Shown piece by piece: positions 55,861 through 64,000 of a DNA stretch of 64,000 nucleotides. This DNA is from Cyclina sinensis. Its lineage: Eukaryota; Mollusca; Bivalvia; Venerida; Veneridae. The first letter of the stretch is position 1. Each line of letters begins with the position of its first letter. The notes beneath the pieces were generated by a model. The model had not been told where the DNA came from. It worked only from the letters and a program-made list of their open reading frames with translations, and made no database searches. The stretch covers positions 23,997,929-24,061,928 of the forward strand of contig JAAONU010000006.1 in the NCBI GenBank assembly GCA_012932295.1, in the 5' to 3' direction. The translations under genes and the position numbers were made by a program.

Positions 55861-57419
55861 CAGCAAGTGAACAAGTTGTTTTCGGTGTGGTCATTTAAAA
55901 ATTTGTTTCATGTTGAAAATCATAATACAAGTAATAATGATGAAAAATAACACTAATTTGCAAATAATTATGACTTACCCCGCTAGCGATTTTTCTTTAC
56001 TTGTATATCCTCTCCATTTAAAATTATTATCATAAATGCCGAAAGAAAAGAATAATCTCTCCTAACTACAATTTATTGCTTGTTGATCTTACTGATAAAA
56101 TTTCCAGACGGTGACTTCTATTCTATTTTAGGTAATGCTTTTCAGCTATATATATAGCTTTTCAATGAATATGCTAACCTACCGCATACATATATTTGTT
56201 TCTATATTTAGATGTGTGATCTTATTGCAGTTCACTGTGTACCAGGTTATCATAAATTATAAGAAGGTACGTGTTGGCAATTTCTTTACAGTTCTTGCCG
56301 ACATTAAGTCTATTACAAATAAAAAAAAGATAAGATAAATTGACAATCAGACTGACAAATAGATAGAAAGATATAGTCTTAATAATTCATAAATATCAAA
56401 ATTAAAAACAAGACAAAAACAAAACAAAACAATAATAGGCAAACAAACAAACTAAAACACCAAAACAAAACAAAACAAAGCAACTACTACAACAAAAACA
56501 ACAACAACAACAAAAACATGAGGAATGGTTATTTAAACCAAAACCCTTAAAAATCAATTTTTTATACCTTTTTAAACACGTTTAAACGCAAACAATTGCA
56601 TAATACATATAATGTATTTTAATACTTTTCTTTTATTATTATTGTCTATAATTTGTGTATACTTATTCATTTTCATCTTTCAAATTTGATCAAACACTTT
56701 CCAAAGGAACTTGTTTGTTGAACCTAGCACTGTTATGACTTATTCATTTATCAGCTATTCAAAACTTTCGAAAACATGGGTTAGAAAACAATTTTAGATT
56801 AGATGTTTATTCTGATTTTAATAAATTTATTTTCTAGTTTTAGTTCATCTCATGTACAGTTGTAAACGACAAGCGGTATTTTATTGCCTAGTTTTTTGAA
56901 TAAAGGAAAACCAAAATAAATGTTTGTTTTCTAAGTAAATATCGACGTTAGTTTGAGGTGATTTTTTCAAATTTATATACAAATACCCAACATATTGTCA
57001 ATCTGATTATCTAATGTTTCTATAGTAAATATTGTAAAATAACATTTTAAGATATGAAAGCCAATTCTATCCATCCTACTTTAATGATACGGGCATTGTT
57101 TTCCACTTTTCATTTTGTTACAATTATTTCCTCTCTAGTCATATATGATACTCACTTCATCAGTCACATAGATATGACAGATTATACAATCCTCCATTTA
57201 TGGACACTTATAGAAATGTTGGGATTTTACCAATGTTCACACATTTATTTTTCCTGTCGAATGCTTACTCCTCACAATTATGTATTTTCTTTTTACATTG
57301 GTGTACATCAGTGCCACAAATTGTCATGTCAAAATATATTTTCCTACAAAGAAAGCTACTCTTAACCACTCTCGGTTACATTTAACATTTGTTTCACATA
57401 TGATACATTGATGTTTATT
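55861..57419. other. AT-rich stretch with A-rich simple repeats
   Basis: AAAACAAAACAAAAC and CAACAACAACAAC tracts occupy about 56395-56520. Open frames around 57054-57385 have no supported domain, although they precede the LINE relic and might be its decayed start. Confidence 0.5.
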
Positions 57420-57770
57420 TTCAAAACAACTCTCTGCCTATGGGACTTCATTCTTCTACTACAAGCTGGAGATATACATAAGAACCCTGGTCCCGAATCT
57501 ACTAGAACTTCAGACTCAGATATTTTTTTCAAGCTTTAAGCATCATCTGTGTTTTGTCCATTTAAACGTTCAAATTGCGAGGCATAAACTTGATTTGCTC
57601 TATACAGAATTCACCTTTTTGACATCCTGGCTTTCCCAGAAACTTGGCTTAACGATAGAGTGTCAAATGAGTAATCTTTTTCGACATAAGTAAGGCTTTC
57701 GATAAAGTCTGGCATAAAGGCATTCTTTGTAAACTTATTTACTATCAGCACAGATCAACAGCAGCTGTTT
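57420..57770 (+). pseudogene. LINE relic with NPGP motif, endonuclease fused to RT by deletion
   Basis: In one frame LLLQAGDIHKNPGP is followed by degenerate sequence, then FDILAFPETWLND (endonuclease start, usually TETWL). After one stop, another frame carries FFDISKAFDKVWHKGILCKL, the RT block with the first catalytic Asp region. The rest of the endonuclease and the start of RT are missing between these points. GD(x)xNPGP is the form of the 2A-like peptides known at the N-terminus of some LINE proteins; here the usual Glu is His, so activity is doubtful. Confidence 0.8.
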
Positions 57771-58448
57771 TAGAACAATTAGTTTAGTAGACATAGTTTA
57801 GTCGAAGTATATTAGATTTATACTGTTCCAATCACAGACAGAAAAGAACTTATGTCGAGTAATTAATTGCTTTATGAATTGTTCTGTATCTTAGAAACTG
57901 TGTATATAGAGCGATCAGTAACAACTAGGAAATTGTCCTGATCAATAGTAAAATAACAAACTGTCTTGTCAGTGTATCATTATTACATAGGTAGGCCGAT
58001 AATAAGGCCTATCAGAAAAGTCGGTCCAGTACGTTATTTAAAAGACAACTTTAATTTCTAAGAAACTTATGAGGAAAAATGTTAAAAGTTTTCTTCTTCA
58101 CATAAGATTATCTACTTCCTTGTTAAAATGTCAGGTCAGAACAAAACGCAAGCCGGTTATGCCATCAATGAGCTATATTCGAAGCAATCAATATATGACT
58201 TTTGTTTCAGCATAAAATTATTACATACAAGTATTAACTGAACGGATAATATACCCACCGACAATTGAACATTGTAAAAAATTGCATTGTAAAGATAAAT
58301 TTTTTAATCAAGGAGTAAGAGGCTTCTTAAGAAAAGATTTCATGTTTTACGTATCTATCCTATGTTTACTATTTCAACCTTTTAATTAATTTAATGAACA
58401 AGGAAGTAATCAACAAGTCCCAACTTAATGTCCGGTATGTCCACTGCG
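57771..58448. other. AT-rich stretch before the Harbinger element
   Basis: No gene recognised. Confidence 0.45.
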
Positions 58449-58620
58449 CACCAGGGGCCCGTTTTATCAACGTACTTGCGCATAGTTTAGTGCGTAACTT
58501 TTTGCGTAACTGACAAAAATAGCGTAAGTAGCGTTTTATCAAAACTTGACGTAACGAAATGTGTGTAAAAATGACGTAAACTTTACACCACCTCTTGACC
58601 ATGCGTAACTTTTTCGTAGA
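58449..58620 (+). repeat. Left Harbinger TIR with GCGTAAC subterminal words
   Basis: A 22-bp perfect terminal repeat is followed by repeated GCGTAAC/GCGTAAG words and a second GCGTTTTATCAAA. These may be transposase or Myb-protein binding sites. Confidence 0.85.
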
Positions 58621-58629
58621 AAAATAAAG

Positions 58630-61600
58630 ATGGCGTTACTGCATATCTATAATCGTAAACAAGTGAGAAATCCTCGCTTATTCAAAGAAAGGGTTACTCT
58701 AGACAGTCTTAGGGACTTTGAAGTGATAAGTAGGTATAGACTGGACAGGAATTCTATAGAAAACTTGACGGAGTTGCTCTACGACGATTTGCAGAAGGAG
58801 ACGCGGAGATCCCGGTCTGTCGAGTATAAAAGTTAATTCGTATATGTTGTTCTAGTGGTGTAATCCCAGTAGAATGTTTTCTCACGGATACGTAATTATC
58901 ACAGGGAAAGGTGACCTAAATAGAGCTGTCAAACTTTGAAGAGTGTCTTTGTAACGTGATCAACTGCAATAGTACAAGTTAAATTTAAAAGTACCAGAGT
59001 GTGCACTTATGTTTTGTAATTCAAGGACTTACTTCCTTTATCTTCTTTCTATATTCCTTTTAAATATACACGTAATAATTGACGGAATAATCTACTGAAT
59101 GCATATATATTCGGATGGTTTTAGACGAAATCGTGACGATTTTGAGAAATTGTATCTCAATTTCTAGTGAATATTAAAATTGAACTGGTACATATTTTAT
59201 AGGTTTTAATTGGACTGAGATACCTGGCGAAAGGCTCATTTTATTCCGAAGTTGCAGATTTGCATGGCGTTAGTAGGTCCACAGTGTGTTTAACTCTTGG
59301 CTCATTTATTGACTCTGTAAACAAGAATCTTGACAATATAAGGTAAGATTAGAAAATAATAGGTAAGTTAGAAATATTAGAGGTGACTAGCTCGTACAAG
59401 TGAAAACTGAATAGTGTAATATTTTCCTGCATGTTGAAATGAACTGAAAAATCAGCATTGCTTTGTGACATTTTATTTTTCAGCTTTTCCCCCCCTTTTT
59501 TTTAAACATCAGCCAGTCATTAAAGCACACAGGAACAGGTCAAGATGTACCCCAGTCAATGTGTACCAACAAATGATATGGAATAACCCTCACATCCGAA
59601 GCAAAAAAATCTGTTTTGCACTTTCCTTTTTGGATAAAGAAAAATATTATTCAGATAAAAGATATTTATAACGAAGACATTAAAAGATTTTAAACAGCCA
59701 ATTAAAAAGCATTTCCAAAATTCCTGATTTGGAATTTCTGAACTACAACAGGTTGATTTCAGCAATAACAAAAAAGTGGATTAGAACTTTTAATTCTGCT
59801 ATTCTGACACAGCTAACAAATGAACTATGTATATAACACATAATTACGAAAAATAAACCAAGTTACTTAAACCAAAAAATAATAGATATACAGAAAAAGG
59901 TCTATCTTTCGATGGGACAATCGAAAGCGCAAATAAAATGGGAAACTTTCTTCCCAGGTAAAATATTTAATTAGTCAGACATATTCAAACATACTTTCGT
60001 TTGCTGTAAAGATAATTTTTGTTGAGCCCGCATCATATCAAAAATGTTTTTAATGATGAGTACATCTTGACCAGAAAGTAGGTACATCTTGACACTGCAT
60101 CTTGATATGGGTACATCTTGACTATAACCCAAGCACATTATCTATAGATCCAAATTAGGTTTAAAGGCTGGCATTTCTCATGGACTTCACCAAATATAAG
60201 AACAATTGAAAATACATATTCCATTGCTACCATTGACTGTTAGACTTTTTATAACCTTTTTTTATATTCATTTTATTTTTTGTTAACAGGAAAATATGCA
60301 AAGCAAAAGAAAGGTTGCTACTGTTACTGTCTAATACATGAAGAACTGACTGAAATGAATTGTGTATACTTTTGCAGTGGCAATGTAATGAATCTTATTA
60401 CTTTTTTCAAGATTTCCAACAGACCAGCAGAGCCTGACTGACATTAAAGTTGGATTTTATCAGAACTGTGGTATTCCAAATGTGGTTGGAGCAGTGGATG
60501 GGACAATGATACCCATACAGGCACCATTGGAAGATGAAAGTGCATTTGTGTGTCGTAAAGGTTACCATGCAATAAATGTTCAAGGTGTTGTGGACAGTAA
60601 AATGAGGTAACAGTGATACATGTAATTATAATACTTGATGGACAGTGTTTATGAATTTTTGTCTCACTATTGCCTCCTGTAAATATTTCCTATATGTTGT
60701 AGGGCATAAATTTAATGTATGATAAATGTAAGTAATGGTACATAAATGATCTGCAACTTCGCAATACTTTTGCCTCAGTCTGTACAAAAAAGTATTAATG
60801 TTAAAAAGTGTTAAAAGGTATTTTGCCCAGGTCTTGTATCACTTCTGACGTTAAGAGGACAATAGGTATCAGGGAAAATCCCACTGACCTATATCTATTT
60901 GACCTTGACCCTTGAATGACCTTTACCTTGAAGATCCAATAGTCCAAAAGCTTTAGCATTGCCCATAACCTCCTTAGTAGAATCAATTCGACCTTGACCC
61001 TTGAATGACTAGTCCTCAGCTCAAAGTCAAAGCACCACTTCAGGGGGATTGTCATCTTACAGTGACAGTTCTTGTTCAGTTCAAATATCCTGGATATTTG
61101 TCAGAAAGGTTGATTCAATGATTTCTAGCTCAGGTTAGAATATTGGTCATCTTGGTTCAGAAACTAGGTAACAGAGCCCCAAAAATAGAAAATCTTTTTT
61201 TAATGCTATAGAGGCTAATTTTTCAGTCCAAATATCCTGAAAATTTGTCTGAAAGGTTGTTTCAATGATTTTTAGAACTGGTTTCAATATGGGTCATCTG
61301 GAGTCAAAAGTCAAAGCACCACTTTTATGGCATAGCCATCTTTCAGTGACAGGTTATGTTTTGTGAAACTTTTTCTCATCTTTATTACAAGGAATGATAC
61401 ATAACTCTTACATTGCCAAACATCTATTCTATACCGTATGTGAATTTATCATTCAGACTATTGCTTATTTTAAAACCAAGACTAACATTTATTGTAATTT
61501 ATTTTAACTTGCAGATTCTTAGATGTTGTAGCAAACTGGCCAGGTTCACAGCATGATGCCTTCATATTTGACAGTTGTTCATTGAAGGTACTGTACATAA

Positions 61601-62077
61601 GCTTTTAAGACAGTCAACTATTGTACTGTTTTGATTGAACGATAGGGAAGCCTTTCTATTGCAGTATAAACTAGACATTCAAACCTCCACACCAAATATG
61701 AAGACTGTGGGTCAAAGGATTCGTTCGTTACTGGGGGGGGGGGGAGGATAAAAAGTGTGAACACACCATCATAATTTTAAATTTACAAGAAACAGGAAAT
61801 AGCTTTTTCAAACATAATTACCCTTAATGCTCCACAAAGGGTATAAATTCAATTTCAGCATGGTGGTTTATGATAAAAAGAATCAGTTTGAAATATTTAC
61901 TTAAGAACTATATCTTTATGTTCTATGAGCACAATAGGTATGCATTTAGTGCCAATATATATGTTGTATTACAATCAAATTTTACTCACATAATGTTGAT
62001 GACTTTGAGACAATATTTATTGCAGACATACCTTGAGCAAAGTAATGTAGGCTATTCAGGAAAATGGTATTTTTCAG
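58630..62077 (+). pseudogene. HARBI1-type Harbinger transposase, multi-exon, third catalytic acid not found
   Basis: A DDE nuclease-type transposase. The first exon starts at ATG 58630 (RYRLDRNSIENLTELLYDDL); its donor could not be resolved. The following exons have consistent phases: 59203-59342 (LIGLRYLAKGSFYSEVADLH and HGVSRSTV, the helix-turn-helix), 60412-60606 (VGAVDGTMIPIQAP with the first catalytic Asp, then RKGYHAINVQGV), and 61515-61587 (FLDVVANWPGSQHDAFIF with the second Asp). A weaker exon, 62026-62077 (TYLEQSNVGYSGKWYFS), fits in phase where the family continues, but the usual GDSGY and the third acid (Glu) are not visible before the Myb gene begins. Either the end is deleted or an exon escaped me. 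Exons 2-4 carry no stops. Introns include a 0.9-kb one with dispersed repeat. Confidence 0.8.
60840..61370. repeat. Diverged repeat pair inside the transposase intron
   Basis: TTGACCCTTGAATGAC occurs twice (about 60902 and 60994). AGTCAAAGCACCACTT occurs near 61025 and 61306. CAAATATCCTG..ATTTGTC..GAAAGGTTG..TCAATGATTT occurs near 61081 and 61219. This is a degenerate direct duplication of about 140-280 bp of a dispersed repeat. Confidence 0.6.
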
Positions 62078-62205
62078 GTGTTGAATTTATTAAAACTGAA
62101 TTATTTACAATATCCATACAAACATGAGTTCATAGTATGATATGTGTGTGCTGTCAATTATAAAAATGATAAGCCAATTAAGAACATGCTTTAAATCTAC
62201 CTTAC

Positions 62206-63274
62206 CTTCTCATGTAGTGCATTTACAGGCTGCTTGTGACAGGGTCCCCCTCCAGTTTTGTTTTGGCTTCTTCGGTTGGAACTTTCCTCCTTTTTAGCAT
62301 AACGCTAAGGAAAGAAAACTGCAATGTTAGCTGTAAATCATTCAGAGCAGTGACATATTTCAATGCTTGCATTTTCAAATGAAAAAAATTGAATAAACTG
62401 TCCTTGACTTCCCTAATACTATTGACATTTCATTTCTGTAATAAAGTATTGCAGTGAGTGGTATATACAAGAGACAGCAGCGTGAGCTCATAACATCTAT
62501 ATACTGGTACTCCCAACAATCAATTACTGATTATGACTGGGAGGTCATAGCAAATGATTAAAACATAATAGTACATGTGTAAATAGTTTCAACTTCTTTG
62601 TTTCTTACTCTTGAAACGTTCATTGTTTGAAAAAAAAAATCAAAACACATTGAAACAATGTTACCTTCAAATCTGCCCATTTCTTGTACACTTGATCTTT
62701 ACTTCTACCTCTGCCTCCTACTGCATTGATTCTAAAGAGAACACAACAGAAGTAAAACTATTGACACGCGGAATTCAGCTTTAAAACTTTCTTTCAGTTA
62801 AATAAATGAGATGTAAAAATACCTTTTAAAAAGCAAATGATTTAACTTCCTTGCACTGCTTTAAAAAAATTCAGTGGCTTTACTATCGATGTTTACCGTG
62901 AAGATAACTCACTGCATCATATTTAAAATAATAATAATATCTTTACGAAGTGACTGGTGAGGGGAAATATTTATTGATGCAAATATACAATAAAGTAGTA
63001 CTCAGTTTATTTCTGTGACCAAATTAGTCGTTGCTTAGTTCCAAAACCTTCAGAAAAACGACATTGAATTGTAAACAAACAGAAATTACTGTTCCGTTGC
63101 AGAACGCCAGAATTCTTCTTTATCACTTCTTCTCAGCGTTCTTGATAATTTTCCAGTTATAATGGAGCTTGAACTGGAAACGAGATCCACAAGAAGACTA
63201 ATCTCTTCCTCCGTCCAGTTCAGGCTTCGCTTTTTTGTTTGTTCCTTATAGTTGTCGTCTGTCATTTTTGACAT
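62206..63274 (-). CDS. Myb/SANT-like DNA-binding protein of the Harbinger element
   Basis: The second protein of Harbinger elements, thought to bind DNA and help bring the transposase to the ends. Minus-strand exons 63274-63090, 62731-62665 and 62304-62206 join in consistent phase to about 117 residues. The start ATG at 63274 gives MSKMTDD; a second ATG follows at 63265. Exon 1 has RSLNWTEEEISLLVDLV (first helix of the Myb/SANT fold) and KEEFWRSATEQ; exon 2 completes it with GRSKDQVYKKWADLK; exon 3 is basic and holds NKTGGGP, a motif often following this domain. Exon 3 ends at a GTAAGG donor and no later exon was found, so the C-terminus is unknown. No stops or shifts were seen. Confidence 0.8.
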
Positions 63275-63294
63275 ATTACGGATAAATGACGTCA

Positions 63295-63488
63295 CCGGAA
63301 ACAGGTGCTTTTAGACTGTGTTGCGGATGTTTTCTAGTTACGTCTAAGTTACGCACAGTTCGATTTACGCACAATCGTACGCATTTTCATAAAACGCTTT
63401 ACGCAAAACGTAAATTTTATGCGTAAATTTCAGTTACGCAGAATTTTGTGCGTAACTTACGCATTATTGATAAAACGGGCCCCTGGTG
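63295..63488 (-). repeat. Right Harbinger TIR with ACGCA-rich subterminal words
   Basis: The inverse of the left end: TTGATAAAACGGGCCCCTGG, preceded by TTACGCA words and CATAAAACGCTTTACGC. It lies about 20 bp upstream of the Myb/SANT start codon, so it probably carries that gene's promoter. Confidence 0.85.
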
Positions 63489-64000
63489 TAGCAAAACAGC
63501 GGCGGCTTTGCTTGGAATGGTTATCTGAATTCTGTTACAGGTAAACCATCTTTAAGTATAGGATGTACGTAGTAAAATAAATTTAGATGCTTTCAAATGA
63601 CTTTCCAGATTTACTGTCCTTGATGGAGATTTTACTAAAACATAGTGAGCCATGATTCCTTTACCACTAAAGAGTTAATAAAAGACCAGTTTATTTCACG
63701 AATTCTTAACTCTTATTTATTTTGCCAGTCCAAAATTAAATTGTAAGAAAATTTTAAAATTTATGCAAAGTTAACGAAATATTTATTTTATATTTATAAT
63801 ATATAAATATCATTTGGCTTTGAGTGGGAGAATACTTATAAGTATACCTCAATTTCATTTACAATGTTAATCTTCCATAGGCCACCGTGACATATAAGTA
63901 CTGTCAGAAAAAATTTTACTGTCGGAAAAATGCTGTCACCCGCTACCATAGTTACGGAATGTTCAAAAATAATACTGAACTATTTGCGCATGTGCAATAT
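63489..64000. other. AT-rich flank to window end
   Basis: No gene recognised. Confidence 0.45.

Larger units (their letters stand above)
58449..63488. mobile_element. PIF/Harbinger transposon, 5.04 kb, two genes
   Basis: The ends CACCAGGGGCCCGTTTTATC and its inverse at 63467-63488 are perfect for 22 bp (to TCAA). GCGTAA-rich subterminal words follow on both sides (58480-58620 and 63340-63460). Two genes converge inside: a HARBI1-type transposase on plus and a Myb/SANT-like gene on minus, the pair usual in Harbinger elements. No clear target duplication was found beside the outermost bases. Confidence 0.9.

Noticed and set aside
57054..57385. Membrane-protein-like frames of 61-103 codons
   Set aside because: Low-complexity AT-rich translation, overlapping frames and no supported domain; at most a decayed LINE start.
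58369..58602. Minus-strand 77-codon frame at the Harbinger left end
   Set aside because: It crosses the TIR boundary, so it is a chance frame.
61870..62127. Separate 85-codon gene within the Harbinger element
   Set aside because: Only its 3' part fits, in phase, as a weak transposase exon; the rest is AT-rich intron.

Overview
This window looks like nuclear DNA of a lophotrochozoan invertebrate, most likely a bivalve mollusc. It is AT-rich, has introns with GT..AG junctions, and is dominated by satellites and transposable elements. Only two loci look like host protein genes: an amiloride-sensitive (DEG/ENaC-type) sodium channel in three exons (7151-10765, minus strand) and an intronless cGAS-like/Mab-21 nucleotidyltransferase of 498 residues (49333-50829, minus strand). 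The bivalve assignment is an inference from these families and from the repeat types; no marker gene proves it.

Layout. 1-4962: AT-rich, no gene seen. 4963-6942: satellite of about 45 copies of a 44-bp unit. 7151-10765: channel gene with a mariner-type relic in its second intron. 11470-15280: a second 44-bp-period satellite of about 87 copies; a shorter array of the same family lies inverted at 38513-39767. 18542-18973, 34882-35280 and 35294-35708: three copies of a short inverted-repeat element with a tRNA-like core. 20154-30666: a decayed Ty3/gypsy LTR retrotransposon with gag, protease, RT, RNase H and integrase. Its pol gene is split by a 4.84-kb DNA transposon (23824-28661) with terminal inverted repeats of about 775 bp and a nuclease-like pseudogene. 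Downstream of integrase lies an unrecognised broken reading frame (30960-32477). 36054-36776: hAT transposase relic.

39775-55860: a mosaic. Two copies of a gene fragment with one C2H2 zinc finger (43831-44122 and 53316-54138) are each broken. Around them are a TIR element carrying CTTAG-rich words (41690-43807), a tRNA-derived SINE (about 43160-43385), a deleted LINE (45316-48085) hosting a mariner element (46682-47897), the cGAS-like gene, and GTGTCGCC-ended repeats. 57420-57770: a second deleted LINE with an NPGP motif. 58449-63488: a two-gene PIF/Harbinger transposon with a HARBI1-type transposase on the plus strand and a Myb/SANT-like protein on the minus strand.

Functionally, the two host genes are unrelated: a membrane cation channel and a putative nucleic-acid sensor. 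The two Harbinger genes are expected to work together, the Myb/SANT protein assisting the transposase, but the transposase lacks a visible third catalytic acid. All other transposon genes carry stops, frameshifts or deletions. The long uninterrupted frames in the satellites arise because the repeat unit lacks stop codons; they are not treated as genes.
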